NCBI GenBank assembly: GCA_961205875.1 | Contig: OY540814.1 | Coordinates: 4,260,993-4,324,992, forward strand | From: Sialis fuliginosa | Taxonomy: Eukaryota; Arthropoda; Insecta; Megaloptera; Sialidae | Length of the DNA stretch: 64,000 nt | Reading direction: 5' to 3' | Shown: in pieces, positions 24,782 to 37,787 of the stretch | Position numbering within the stretch: the stretch's first letter is position 1 | How the letters are laid out: the number at the start of each line of letters is the position of its first letter | The notes under the pieces: model-generated | What the model was told of the DNA's origin: nothing | What the model saw: the letters and a program-made list of their open reading frames with translations, nothing else | Database searches by the model: none | Made by a program: the position numbers and the translations under genes

Positions 24782-25998
24782 TTTACTTTTAAATGTTTTT
24801 AGTTTTTTTTTTAAGTCTGTTTTTTTCAGTTTTCAAAGCCAAATTCGGGTCTTTCAATTCCCCTTTTGATTCCAAAAACATTTTAACTCATTTTTTAAAT
24901 CGTAGAATCTTTTTATAAATGTGCTACGTGTTATATTAATTATTTTGTATAATTAATAATGCAGAATCGTAATAAGGGAAAATTAGCTGTCAAAATTCGA
25001 AGCTTGGTTTTGTTATAAATATTATATAATAAATTGTATTATGTTAATTTTCCGAAATATTCAAATTTGTTTTGATTTTAAAGTTGGTTCAAAATATTTT
25101 TTACAATAAGTTGTCAATCGATGTTACCTATTTAAAAAAATTATCTGATGAGGGCCGCACCAAAGATCCTCGCAGGCCGCGGGTTGGACAAGCTTGATCT
25201 ACAACGAAAATTTTTAATTGTTTTTGTCACAGTACTTGTAGGATCCACGAAGATGTTTTTTTGCATTTTTGTATTTATTAGTATATCCAAAAACTAAGTT
25301 TAGTATGTCGATCTTCAATACCTAGGCTCAATTGGAAGAAGTATATAATATACTTACTGTTTTGAAAAATCTATAAAACTCGTTTCTTTTGTATGAAAAA
25401 ATTGGTTTGGGGGGATTTCGGGAATGAATAAACATTTTTACTATAAAATTAGAGTCTAAAATATATTATATTTCGGCAGTAAGATATTTATTTCGTTAGG
25501 GGGAGGAGTCTACCCGGCACTTCACCATAGTTTAGCACGGTATATTAATATATTATTAGGTATCTTTTTAGTAGGAAGTTAGACTTTTATTGTAAGTTTA
25601 ACCCAATCGTGCCCGAGGTTTTTTTTGTTACCGATATCGCTGATTTTTCTGTCATCAATTCATACCTATCTAAGTATATTAAAACTCCAGGGATTTTGTT
25701 GTAATAACTATAGTTTCAGATAAAACAGCTGTGACATATATGTATGTAACGCTGGGCACATCCCTAGTCAATTGGTATGTTGTAAGTTTTTATCGATTCT
25801 TGAATAACTCATACATTTTGTATTACTATATTTTGTTTAATTGTATAAGATGGATATTTATTGACATTAATTATTATTAATATTTTTTGGTCGTGACAAA
25901 AAAAAATATAAATATACATTTTATATAGCTACAATACAAAAATGTAACATGTTCATAAAATAGGTATACAAGTGATATTAATAATATGCATATTAAAT

Positions 25999-26570
25999 CA
26001 GTGGCGTAGATAGGATGGGGATCAATCCCCCCCACGAGTCTACTTTATGAGAAAACTCAGACATTTTTTTAAATTCTTCTAGTATGAACAAAATCAACTT
26101 TTAAAAAAAATGCAATAGTTAGTACGAAAAGAGTCTAATAGAATTTTATTTTCATCTTTTTAGTCGGTTTTAAAAAAGCAAATTATTTTTTTTATATTCT
26201 TTATTATATGTACCTACATACGTAAAAAAAGAAAAGGTTTTCAGTTATTGCTTAGTTTTCAATTGAATGACCTTTTTTTTTTAGTAATAAGGAGTAGACT
26301 AACTACAGTTTATTAACTATAAGATCAAAAAAAAGGTCATTCAATTCAAAATTATAATAATAATTTTTTTAATTTTGCATATTTTGGGGGGCCCTCAACC
26401 ACCTCTTGCCCCGGGGCCCCCGAGCTTCTAGTTACGACCCTGCATAAAAAAAAATCGAACTCGAGATTTTAACGGAATTACACGTATTGAGGGTCCCTGA
26501 ACCAAAAATATGAGATTAAAAACTGTCATATCCCCCCCCCCCCCATCGCAAAAAGCTATCTACGCCACTG
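25999..26570. mobile_element. hAT-like non-autonomous element
   Basis: Ends are CAGTGGCGTAGATAG at left and CTATCTACGCCACTG at right, a perfect 15-bp inverted repeat. The CAGTGGCG end type is common in insect hAT-type repeats. No clear 8-bp duplication is left (TATTAAAT versus GTTGAAAG). Inside lies an inverted pair around AATTGAATGACCTTTTTTTT (26,261-26,342) and a GC-rich patch at 26,385-26,440. No transposase frame. Confidence 0.7.
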
Positions 26571-26610
26571 GTTGAAAGACAAATAGAATGTTGGTAATTG
26601 CATTGTTGAT

Positions 26611-27414
26611 GTCTTAAATTAGGAAAGACTATGGATACATAACAACCAATGCTAGTCCGTATATGAAAGTGTTACGAAAATTTGTCGGCGGCTATCTTTT
26701 TTGAATTGTCAAAATCGCATATTTTCCCATAGGGAAAATTTATAATATGCTTTAAATTACAATTGAATTTAGTATGTATGAGAGATAATAGTTCCAAATA
26801 GAAATTTTTCTGTTAATCAATTATCACTGAAATACTTTTAAACTCAATATAAAACATTTATTATTAATTAATTTTATAATTCAAAACAATTGATATTTAT
26901 TTTAAAATCTGAATGATACTTCAATGATCCGTGGAGCGATTTTTCGTGGTGCGATATGGTAACAACGCTAGGTAATGTGTTATTTGTCGTCTATCTTTCC
27001 TTGATGTATTCAGTCCTTAGACAAGGAAAGATAAAGGACAAATAACACATTACCTAGCGTTGTTACCATATCGCACCACGGATCATTGGCGTATCATTCA
27101 GATTTTAAAATAAATATCAATTGTTTTGAATTATAAAACTAATTAATAAAAAAATGTTTGATATTGAGTTTAAAAATATTTCAGTGATAATTGTTTAACA
27201 GAGAAATGTCTATTTGGAACTATCATCTCTCATACATACTAAATTCAATTGTAATTTAAAGCATATTTGCATATTATAAATTTTCAACTGACGCCTCTGG
27301 GATAATATGCGGTTTTGACATTTGAAAAAATATGGCCGCCGACAAATTTTGGTAACACTTTCATATACGGGCTGGCATTGGTTGTTATGTATCCATAGTC
27401 TTTCCTAATCTAAG
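26611..27414. mobile_element. Palindromic MITE, about 800 bp
   Basis: Left arm 26,611-26,995 (AGGAAAGACTATGGATACAT near its start) pairs with right arm 27,030-27,414 (ATGTATCCATAGTCTTTCCT). The two arms carry the same landmarks in mirror order: ACAACCAATGC, GTTTTGACA-like text, the CATACATACTAAATTCAATTG block and ACATTACCTAGCGTTGTTAC. The loop is about 30 bp near 27,012. No coding content. Confidence 0.8.
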
Positions 27415-28050
27415 ATTCAGTCCAATACTCGAAAATAAGTATGATTTCAAACCCATTCGAATTAAAATAATCTTACAGCAACGCAAAATCTTAACAAAAG
27501 CGCTCTGTTACATATATGTAACGATGGTCACGATTGGGTTAAAGGCAATAATAATAAATAACGTATTTGTTTGGTTAGGGCGGTAAAAATTAGACCCGGT
27601 TCTGGCAATATGTAGTGTATATTTAATCTAATACAGCCCTGTACATTGTTAGTTAAAAATAGAGATAGAGATACATATATGTTTTATAGCATTTGAATAC
27701 CATGGACATTTACTATGAATCAATTAATCTTTGAAATTATCGCAGCATCACACACATGGTCCGTGGGGTTCGTGGGTTCAATATTCCCGGGCAGATTATT
27801 TAGCGCAATAATCTAGGGACCATTCAGCTCTCTCGCTAATAAAAGACAGTGTATATGCATGAGTGCACGTAGGTTTGTTTTTAATATCGATACTGTTTCA
27901 TTTACATTATTTCCAAGTTTGCAGCTGTATATTTAATTAAATTAAGATGCCTGATATGTATTTTTGAAGTGCAGTGGTGCACTTCCATTTATTTTTGCAA
28001 TAATAAGTCGAAATAAATGAAACTGTAATACTGTGACGTACGTACTTTAT
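27415..28050. other. AT-rich DNA upstream of a candidate first exon
   Basis: No coding exon seen. GGTTCGTGGGTTCAA at about 27,769 resembles a Pol III B box but lacks a convincing A box. Nothing else supportable. Confidence 0.4.
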
Positions 28051-28242
28051 CTCTTTTTATTTCTTTGCATTTGCGTGCGCTCCGAACAAATCGAGACGGG
28101 TTTTTCGAAAGCTACTTCATTATCAACTACTTCCGTTCCTCTTGCAGCCATCTCTTTTCTACTAGTAGTGAGTAACAACTTGTGATATTAGGGTGTGTTT
28201 TGTGTGTTGTGTGCAAAGTACGGATATTTACACAAATGTCAG
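28051..28242 (+). other. Candidate non-coding first exon ending at a consensus splice donor
   Basis: A locally CpG-richer stretch (TTGCGTGCGCTCCGAACAAA at about 28,071) is followed by ATGTCAG and a perfect donor GTAAGTTATT at 28,243. If joined to the acceptor at 53,890 (TTATTGTTGCAG), it would add 5' untranslated sequence to the tweety transcript, with only a six-codon upstream reading frame starting at 28,236. Start coordinate is a guess. This would imply a first intron of about 25.6 kb full of transposons, which is common for insect first introns. It could equally belong to another transcript or be chance. Confidence 0.3.
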
Positions 28243-30026
28243 GTAAGTTATTTTCAATATATCTTTCAAATAAGACCCCTAAATATGTGTTTATACGTTT
28301 CCACATTATTTTGCATATGTAGCTATTCATAATTTTCAGATTTTATGATTGATTCTGTTTACAATCTCTATGTTCGGATAAAATAGGGTTGTACAATCTC
28401 AAATATTGTTATTTCGCTGGAGTCGATGTGCTTTCGTACACGACCGGCTATTGTGTTTTCATTATAACATTTTATAATTGGTATTCTACCATAATTGCTA
28501 TAGGATCAATAATATAATATACATTTATATCCTCGTGCATTTTCTCACAGATAGAATAATATTTCGTAAATGTATATAATACATATTATCGAATAATGGA
28601 TATGTACAATGTATATATTACTATATAATATATATTATTATATACACATACATATTCACACAATTACATATATTTACAAAAATGCAGGTAATATTAAAAA
28701 ACTATTTTAAAAAATCAGGAAAACGTAAAATTGTCAACTAGTAACCGAAAGATCAAAATAAATGTCAAACGTGCATCTTATTTGAGAAAAAAATAACTCA
28801 TAATTGAGTAAATAAAAGTTTATATTTTGTGTACATAATTATTTATAGTTACAGTCAATAATTAGAGTCTTTTGTTTATAAATATTTATTTTGAAGCATG
28901 CATTAATAAAATATTATCATGTATTATATTATTGTATACCTGGTACTTCATAAGTAATTAAAATTACTGTAAAAGCAATACTAAAATACTAAAATATTCA
29001 AGTAATAATATTTTTAAATTATTTCATGATTTTGCATAAAAATACAAATGTCAGCAGTTAATATTTTATCAATAGATAGTTACATTTACAGGAAGTGCAT
29101 TTTTGTAAAAATAGATTATTGTACAAAATTTCAGTACAAAAAATAATGGATATATAAATTATTTATATTATTGTATACAATGGAACATTAAAAGAGAATA
29201 CCTAGCGTATAAATTAATAATACATAGGTATTCTAAAAGCATACTTCAGAGATTAAAAATGGAAAGTGGTAACTGTATGATGTTTAATTGAAAACAGTTT
29301 TATTACCGCAGTGGCGTATATTTAGGGGATGTTACTTCGCTCATTCGAAAAGAGCATTAATGTATTAAAAATAATACTATATTGATATAAAGTAAAACAC
29401 ATTTTTCTTTTGAGGACTAGATGTTTGAGTTAAAATTGATTGTGGGAAGATCAAAACATGTAGATATTTTAATTAATACATTTTTCATGATAACTATACT
29501 TTCTTAGAGGTATGAATACTAAGAAAACACAGGGAGAAAAATGAGTTAATAAATAATAACTCAAGATTATTTATAATTTCATTTGAATACTATATTTTTT
29601 TTATAAATTGTATCTTTAGCCCACTTTTGGCGTACTGTCGAGACTTATAATTCAAATACATACATTTCAGAAGTTTGTGGAATATTTTTTCTATTATTCT
29701 TCAGTACTTGTATAAACGCCTGTTTTACACCAAACCGACATAACACATATACAAATACATAATATTTTGTCAGTTTGGTTTAAATAAGGCGTAAGAAAGT
29801 ACAAAAATAATGGCTGTAAAAAAACTTTTGCTTTTGCAGTAAAATATAATCTAATCGAATATTTTCTAAATTTGATTATCCAAATAATGTCATGGATATT
29901 TTTATCCTTAATTAAGTGTCTGGTATTTTTATATTTTAGCTTATTATTTTTATATTTTTAGCTTATTATTTGCTATCGTCGTTTGCTATTGTTAAAACAT
30001 ATATATGTACTTACTACTTACATATA
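28243..30026. other. AT-rich DNA, no feature recognised
   Basis: Very AT-rich, with TA/ATA simple stretches (about 28,600-28,660). No exon, repeat with recognisable ends, or RNA gene supported. Confidence 0.5.
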
Positions 30027-30658
30027 TTGGGGTGTTTTTTTGATTTTGATTTTTTGGATCCCGCAGGCCTATGTTTTAGCTTTGGATGAAAAGTTAATTG
30101 TCCCAAAATTTCAGACTCGTAGATCAAACCTGTGGACGGCGTAAACCGAATCTTTTTCCCATTTGATTAACATGGGAAAAATTACTTTTTTACTTACGCG
30201 TGAATATCTCGTTGAAAAATATTTTTTTTTTAATTTCTCAGGGGAATATTTTGTAGAGAATGAAGTGCTCAATTCATAAATCTAATAAATTTTTAGAAAT
30301 GATTGTTTAAAAATTATCACAAAAATTGAATTTTACTTTTTATGATAATGTTTAAACGAACATAATATCTTTAAAAATGTTCGATCTATGAATTGAGCAC
30401 TTGGGATCTTTTTTGTAAGAAATTTAATTTTCTATGATATACTGCTGTAAGAAATTAAAATAATTAAATTTTTCAACGAGATATTCACGCATAAGTAAAA
30501 AGTAATTTTTCCCATGTTAATCAAATGGGGAAAAGACTTGGTTTGCGCCGTCCACAGGTTGGATCTAAGAGTTTGAAATTTTGGGACAATTTACTTTTGA
30601 TCCAAAGCTAAAACATAGGCCTGCGGGACCGAAAAAAAAATATAAAAAAACACCCTAA
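30027..30658. mobile_element. MITE with long inverted arms
   Basis: Begins TTGGGGTGTTTTTTTGATTT and ends AAAAAAACACCCTAA. Arms of about 170-200 bp pair along their length, for example CAGGCCTATGTTTTAGCTTTG (30,065) with CAAAGCTAAAACATAGGCCTG (30,604), and CCCATTTGATTAACATGGG with its complement at about 30,510. Loop region is near 30,340. No coding capacity. TSD not clear. Confidence 0.8.
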
Positions 30659-31582
30659 TGTATAACTTGTCGAGTAGTTAGGTAACGTATATTGTTATTG
30701 TAGGTAACTGATACATACAGAAAATATTTCCGATAAGATTTATTAAGATATAACAACCGGAGACAGTATATAAATATATACAGTAGGGTGTCTTTTTACG
30801 CGGTAGATACGTTCCACAGCAAATCGTTTTAAAAAAGACATTGCTTACATTGTAAAATTAGGGATACGTTCCGTAATTTTTTAAAACCGCGTTAAACCAA
30901 ATCAATCAATTAAAATAAGCCAAAAATCACGTAAAAAAAGTTTCTGAAAATCTTGAAAATAAGAATGTATTAAAAAAATACAAAGAAAATTAGTTCGAAA
31001 ATCTGAAAGAAATTGATGTAAAACTTAAAATAATATAAGTTAGTTTTTGAATTTTATTTATAAAATTTTATTGAAAAGTAATAATATTTTTTTTATACAA
31101 TTCGGCACCGTTTGTGAACTGGTGCGAAATCTTGTTAAACGAAGATTTTAATAATAATAAAATAAGAAAGAAAAGCATAGAAATCACAAACCTACAACAT
31201 CTGCTATGTCAAACAGACTCCTACGAGGAAATAATGGAATTCATAAAAGAAACAAATATGACCATATGAGAAGTTAAATGTTATATGTAACCCAACCCCA
31301 AGTGAACCCCATCCTTTTTCATATTCACGGCCCCCCAGTTTGTCTCAACCTGCAATGATCGGCCTATTTGCAACGTCCCCACACACACACACACCTACTC
31401 GAAACGTCAACACGAAGGAGCTGTCAGGAAAGGAGAGCATCCAGCTGACAAGACATTCACATCATCATCAATAATAATATAACGTTTACATATTTCAATT
31501 CTTTGAATTATCAGATTTCATTAGATACCTCACTCGACGAAACGAGGAATCCTTGAATTTGTATGAAAATCGTAGTGCGTAA

Positions 31583-31966
31583 GGCCGTTTTTCCACATAC
31601 CGGCAAAACCGGTGCTGTTGCCGGTGAAGGCACCGGCCATGGCTCTTTTTCCACACACCGGCATTCTCAGTGCCGGTGCAGTTGAGTTCTAGCTGTAGTG
31701 ATAGAAACATGTCTGCATTGTTCAATAAGCGTTACTTTCTTGGATTGTTATACCTCAAAAGGAAGTATATAAATGACAAATATAAAAAAGGCAGTATTGG
31801 GCTCATCCTCTGTTGACTGTAAGGTACTAATCCGTTCAACGTCGGCAGCATTTTGACGGTACCGGTGTCGGCAAATTAGCCGGACCGGTCTACGTGGAAA
31901 AGCTCTGATTTGTTTACATTGTAACTGGCGCCGTCACCGGTTTTGCCGGTGTGTGGAAAAACGCCC
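31583..31966. mobile_element. PIF/Harbinger-like MITE with TAA duplications
   Basis: A 384-bp element with ends GGCCGTTTTTCCACATACCGG and the complement of GGGCGTTTTTCCACACACCGG. It is flanked by TAA on both sides (31,580-31,582 and 31,967-31,969), the 3-bp TWA duplication typical of PIF/Harbinger elements. Internally it has many CCGGTGCCGG-like sub-motifs, making it locally GC-rich. No transposase. Confidence 0.75.
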
Positions 31967-32493
31967 TAATTGTATTTATAAAATAAATAATTAAAACTCA
32001 TATTTGCCTTGATGACACGAGACATAAGTATCGTTTCGTGGAAATTGTGTAGCCATCAGGTTTTGGGGTCATCTTGTTCTCGTCGTGTACACGTGACCGA
32101 AACGAGATTAAGAATGAGAAAATTCTCATCTTGTTGTGCGTCCCTACTCTTTATTCTTTGCCAAAATATAAAATACAATTAAACTAAAAATAGCTAGTAA
32201 CTAATACTATATTACTGGCTTCCAGATTAGACGCTAAATATTTGCAACAAATCTAGTTTCATTAACTTTGGTCCAGCAGTTCTAAAAGGTATTCTAATAT
32301 AAAAAATAAAAAGTAACCTTTTATAGATTTTTTTATTTTTAAAGAGATCTTTTGGGTTTAAAAAAAATTAGTTTTTTCACCACTTTGGCGTATCTGCTGT
32401 AGGTATTCCGTTTGAGAATTACTGCACTAATATGATTGTAGGACTGCGAATAAACATTTTTAGGAAAAACAAAAAAAAATGCTATGAAAAAAA

Positions 32494-33303
32494 ACATCTG
32501 CCAAGTAAATGCACAGTGCTTCCTCGTGCTAAATTCACTAAAACCGATAGTGTTCAGATAAATTGCTTGGCATTGGTTAACCATTTAATTTTTATACAAA
32601 TTTTACTAAAAAATCTTAGTTCGAATTTTTTCTTAAAACGCAACTGAATATTTTTTCATATATTTTTAATTTTTTGACAATTTCAATCTAAATCTAAATT
32701 TATGCAAATGTCAAAATGACATTTAAAACGTCAAAGTGACATTTAAAACGCCAAAGTGACATTTAAAACGTCAAAATGACACTTAATATATCCAATCAAA
32801 TATCAATTTAGAAAAACAAAACACGAATTTTTAAAATTAATTTAGATAAATCTTTGTAAGGGAATATTTTACAACAAACGTAGTAGACCCATATTATAGG
32901 AAATTTAATTCTCTACAAAAAATATTCTATAAAATTTTCTCGTAACATGTGTCGTTCTTGAGATATCTTGAAAAAATAAATATTTTGGGGTGTCACCCCT
33001 CCCCCTTACACACGATTTTGATGATTTTAAAATGGGACCGTCCTCAAACCAAACCCAACCATCCGACCAAGTTTCAATAATATCGGTTCAGTGGTTCATG
33101 AGTTATGCGTGTGACAAGGATTCAGGGGACAGACGGACGGACGGACGGACACACGGACAGACAGACAGACACGGAGCGAAAAGTGTTTGTCTTGACGTGA
33201 AACGGATAAATAAATTTAAAATTTTGAAATTGGAGAACTTTTTTTTTGTCTCAATCTGAAACGATCACATAGCTTCTCGTATCTTTGATATTGCGAGGAA
33301 GCA
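32494..33303 (+). mobile_element. Unclassified interspersed repeat, copy A
   Basis: Longest of three copies of one family (others at 38,201 and 51,732). It starts ACATCTGCCAAGTAAATGCA and has an internal 10-bp inverted pair TGCTTCCTCG (32,517) and CGAGGAAGCA (33,294-33,303). Landmarks in order: three to four CAAARTGACATTTAAAACGT sub-repeats, GGGGTGTCACCCCTCCCCC, ACCAAACCCAACCATCCGAC, then a GACGGACGGACGGAC run with ACAGACAGACAGACA. No long open frame; class unknown. Confidence 0.75.
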
Positions 33304-34379
33304 ATAAATTAACATTGAAAATTGTGAAACACAAATATTTAAATAAAATAAATTATTGTTCTACCTCATTACGTTTATGTTATAATATAGTAAATTCATA
33401 TATAATGTACTTCTTATTTACCAGCTTGTCCTTCAAATAACTCTATAATGACTCGTCTGATTACAGAAAAATGATCATCACAAAAGATTTTAATGATTTA
33501 GTAATAGTATTATTTTTAACCACTTAATTATGTATAATTAAATTTAGTAAATTCTTACTTTACCCAAGACTATTTTTTTTTGTTTTCAATTTTTGGCAGA
33601 CTCCCTTATTATGTTTATAAATAACTAACGATAAATTGTCATTGTTTATATGTATTTTTATTTTGAAGGACTGCCAATACACTAAAAATTAACAATTTCA
33701 TGTCGTAATATATTTTTAATATTTATTTTGTAAATATTCCTGTTAATCTACCAGATTATTATAATCATTATGTTTCCTGTTTTATTTTGATAATTTTATA
33801 TTTAAATAGTCAAAAATTCGTATAAATGGGCTTATTAAAATTAAAATGTTGATTATTTATTGTCGGAATAAATACTGAAAGTGCCTATTTATTAAATCAT
33901 AAAGCATTTGATTCATTATAATTTTTCTTAATCTAATAAATGTATGTAGTTAATTAATTTGTACTAGTTTACATAGTTATCCTTGACATAAGTCTGTGAT
34001 ATTTCATTGAAATACATTACACATATATGCATTTGTACATGTACGTATATATGTATTGCGTATTTATATTTGATTATGTACATAAATAGAGAATACTGAT
34101 CAATATAAAAATAATTAAAATCTTTAAAATACTTGTTATAATATCGATGATTGGAATTTCAATTGACAAAACACCAGCAAAATAATTTAAATTAATCTTT
34201 AAAAGAGAAAACATTTAAAATTTGCATTTCTAAAAATATCAAATTTATTAAAGGTCCTACGAAATTTTTTATAAAAACTTGTGTTTAAGCTTCAAAAAAG
34301 GGTGTAAAACACGAATTATAATCCAAATCTAGAGAGAAAATAGAGAAAGAAAACTGACTGTACACCAAAAACTAACGTT
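33304..34379. other. AT-rich DNA, no feature recognised
   Basis: No coding exon or element ends could be supported in this stretch. Confidence 0.5.
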
Positions 34380-34800
34380 CAAAGTCAGAGCGCCCGCTCC
34401 CCTCTATTTTCTAAACTATCGGCGTAAAACATCTGAAAAAAATGCAAAATGTAGCTTTTAATTGGTACTTTCACTGAAAATTATAACGAATATTGTCAAA
34501 AAATGTTTGGACCCCTTCCATAGACTGAAAAGTGTACTGACATTTTTTTTTCATTTATATCTCCTAAAATGCAGCAAAAAATGTCAAATAACCTTTTGAT
34601 TTGAACCCTCAGTTCCGATATATTTACTTTTTAATGTGGTTATCAGAAAAAAAATCTGAAAAAATTTCAGAATATAATTTTTATTTAATTAATACTTTCA
34701 ATGAAAATTATAACGAACATTATAGCATTATAGAGTTGGAATAACTCTTTTATAAATCGTAGTGAGAATGACTACGGAACCCTATCATGTACGTGCCCAA
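34380..34800. repeat. Fragment of an interspersed repeat
   Basis: Two similar sub-blocks (CTGAAAAAAATGCAAAATGTAG and a CTGAAAAAATTTCAG-containing partner, each followed by TTTCAMTGAAAATTATAACGAA) lead to TACGGAACCCTATCATGTAC at about 34,773. This end motif is widespread in insect interspersed repeats. Boundaries approximate. Confidence 0.5.
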
Positions 34801-35417
34801 CACGCAGACCGTTTTATTTTTTCTTAAATTTATTTATTGTAAGGGAATTGTAAGTCCATTAATTACGTAAGGCGATTGGGAGGGGGAAGGGGGTAATCGA
34901 AAAATCTTAAGAATCTTACGTAAATAAAGGGGAGGGAGTCACCAAATTCTTACGAATAAGCCGGGGGTTGAAATTTTAAAAATAATCGTTACAAAATTAT
35001 TAGATGTTCCCTAATTAAAAAATATATGTGATATTAAATTGTAAAAGAAGCCATTAGATATGTCTTGCTTTAAATTTTTGCAGATAATTATTTTAATCCA
35101 CTCCTGCATATGTAAAGTAAAAGAAGTTATTTTCGTGTTTCCAATGGAATTAAAAAAAGAAGAGAATATTTTACTAAACATGACTGGAATTTCTTGAAAT
35201 TTCATTTTTGTTTTCTGTCTTCTCGAATACTAATTTAAATTAAACATACTACTCTCTAGACTGGCGTTCGTGAAATGACGACTCCAGTAGCGTAACTGAT
35301 GGTCGGAGTAAATAGACCCGTATCAGAATTTGGCATGATACTTATTTTAACCCTATGGACATGAAAATAGACTAAAGTCGATTGTATTTTTACCCTTTGA
35401 CGCAAAAATCGACTATA
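34801..35417. other. AT-rich DNA, no gene seen
   Basis: Short open frames on the minus strand (35,011-35,438) have no recognisable domain, and the latter runs into a transposon end. A G-rich patch lies at 34,870-34,935. Confidence 0.5.
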
Positions 35418-35425
35418 GTCTACGA

Positions 35426-36176
35426 CAGTGGTTTCCAAACTTTATGTTATTACGCCTCCCTTTAAAAACATTTTATCTTGCCCCCCCCCTCCCCTTTATT
35501 TCATAAAATAATAAAGATACATTTTAAAAAGGTATGAAATGTATTAATAAAAAAATAAATAAATAAAAAAACGTAATTGATAGAATAATAACAAGTTTTT
35601 ACTATTCACCCAGTAAATAAAGGAAATAATATAAATATAATAATGTATAAATACATATATGTGATATACACTGCTTGTCACAATTAGTGGGACACTTTTT
35701 CAATGTAACACAGTTTTGGTAAAAATTGTCATATTAATATGAAAATTCATAAAAATCATTAGTGTGGTGTTGTTTCAAAGTCCAAAGAGTAAAAACTTTG
35801 TGCGTGCATCGATAGCGGGTGTACAACTCTTGGAGGGGTGAAAAATGGAAAGTTACAATTTCAAGTATTGAAAAAAAAGTTTAAAAACTGTTTATTCCAA
35901 GATAATGATAAAATTCACAATAATTTTTATACGTAGAACTTAGTTGAACCCTGAAGGTATAAATTATTGTGAATTTTATCATTATCTTGGAATAAACAGT
36001 TTTTAAACTTTTTTTTCAATACTTGAAATTGTAATAATATATATATAATTGTATAATATATATATAAGAATAATGTTATGTTATGAAAATTACACTTCTG
36101 TTAAACTTTTCGCGCCCTCCTTTGAACTAGTTCGCGTCTCCCTAAGGTGGCGCGCCTCCCAGTTTGGAAATCGCTG
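35426..36176. mobile_element. hAT MITE with perfect 8-bp target duplication
   Basis: Ends CAGTGGTTTCCAAACT and its near complement AGTTTGGAAATCGCTG. Flanked by GTCTACGA at 35,418-35,425 and 36,177-36,184, a perfect 8-bp duplication diagnostic of hAT elements. Inside lies a second strong inverted repeat (35,855-35,930 with 35,958-36,033, around TTATTCCAAGATAATGATAA), probably a nested palindrome. No transposase. Confidence 0.9.
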
Positions 36177-36494
36177 GTCTACGACTCGAAAAACGCCGTT
36201 GCACACGGAAATCGAATTTTATTTTAGAAAAAAAAATGTAAATGTCAGTGAAATTTGCTTATTAATTTTTGTATGTAAATTTTATATTTATGTAAAATAA
36301 AAATTATATTATTTTTTTTACTGAAACATTAATCCTCAATGTACTACACACGAATATCAACTTTCTTATATGCAATTTCATGCAAAATTGACATTAGACC
36401 ACTTTGAATGAAAAGAAAATGTAAATAAAATTAGAAATAAGTGTTCTGCAACATGCTCGCGTCCAAAGGGTTAAACTCCGCTTTTAGTAACAAT

Positions 36495-36627
36495 TAGGGC
36501 TGCACACCGAGACGAGCGTGCCGCAAATTCGGACGAGACAAATCTAACGTATTTTTTTACGAGACGAGATCGAGAGAAGAAATCAGTTTAAAAAACCAAG
36601 ATGATTTTCGTCTCGTGTGCAGCCCTA
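36495..36627. mobile_element. Small hAT-like MITE
   Basis: A 133-bp element with ends TAGGGCTGCACACCGAGACG and the complement of TAGGGCTGCACACGAGACGA. Flanks GTAACAAT and GTATATAT match at 5 of 8 positions, an eroded 8-bp duplication. Contains several GAGACGAG motifs. Confidence 0.7.
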
Positions 36628-37042
36628 GTATATATTTATATAATATATAATATTAAAAAAAAAGTTTTATATTTATCACTCAGCGGTTCTCAAACTACCG
36701 CTCTCTCTTTTTTATATACTTATACATTTATACATATATATATATTTATGTATGACATTTTTTTGTACCGTTGTAGGTAGGGGTGCACGATTTTATCCCG
36801 ATTCCGTTTCCAGCCGGAATTAGTAAATTCCGTCACGATTTTCCGGATATTTTTAAATTTTATTACTGCTGTCTACTAAGAAATTCATAAATAATATATG
36901 TATATGCTATTTTTGTTTAAAAATTCAAAAATAAATATAATAATTATGTGTAATTATAACATTAATTGACCAAATAAGTAATTTTTTTTATAATAATAAC
37001 AAAAATGTCATTATATTACGGACATTGAACTGTTGAATTATA

Positions 37043-37787
37043 CAAGTGAGTCATATCAGGTGGTACAAACTTGAACAGTTGATCGAGAAAAATATTTCAA
37101 GAAAAAAAGTTCATATATATATACTTCGGAAATTTTTCGCGAGAGCTACAGACTCTCAAATATTTTGTCTAAAATTAGTTTTTATTAAATGATCGCAAAG
37201 TTTTTCGTATTTTCGATAGTAAAACAACTCATAATAAAGATACATTATTGAATAAAAATCACAATTGCCATGGAAAACTATTTTTGTTAGCTGATAAACA
37301 ATCACTTGAGTGCAATATTAAATTTGTCAAGTAAGCTTTGGAAAAAAGAATGGTTGATGTTTAAAATTTTTATATTTATTAAAATTCTTGGCTTTTTTTG
37401 TTAATGTATAACAGCAATGCTGGCTTTAGTTAGGAAGGCTGGGCGACTGCTCGGGGTGCCAGTTCAGAAGAGGCGGTGAACGGCCACATGGATAAATAAA
37501 ACTAGATATAATTCAAAGGGCCCACTCGCCGGACTAGCCCCATGCATCCCTGGTCTAAATAATCATTGGTTGATACTGGAAATTGATAACACGTATAATA
37601 CTAAACCGGGTGTCAAATTTAAGTACGGTATTACAATTGTTTCTCGAAATATTAAATAAAAACTAATTTGAGACATAATCTTTGAGAGACTGTATCTTCC
37701 TCGCGAAGAGTTTTCGGACACATGTTTATATGAACTTTTTTGCTTGATTTTGATTCAAGTTTGTTCCACCTGATATGACTCTCTCTG
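37043..37787. mobile_element. TA-flanked MITE with GTGAGTCAT-type ends
   Basis: Begins CAAGTGAGTCATATCAGGTG and ends CACCTGATATGACTCTCTCTG, with TA at 37,041-37,042 and 37,788-37,789. Arms pair inward to about 37,190 and 37,645 (AAAATTAGTTTTTATT with AATAAAAACTAATTT). The ends resemble those of the MITE at 20,888, so the two may be related. A GC-rich patch at 37,430-37,550 may be a nested fragment. Confidence 0.8.

Noticed and set aside
27745..27830. Possible tRNA gene (GGTTCGTGGGTTCAA and CCCGGG)
   Set aside because: A B-box-like match only; no A box at proper spacing and no cloverleaf could be drawn.
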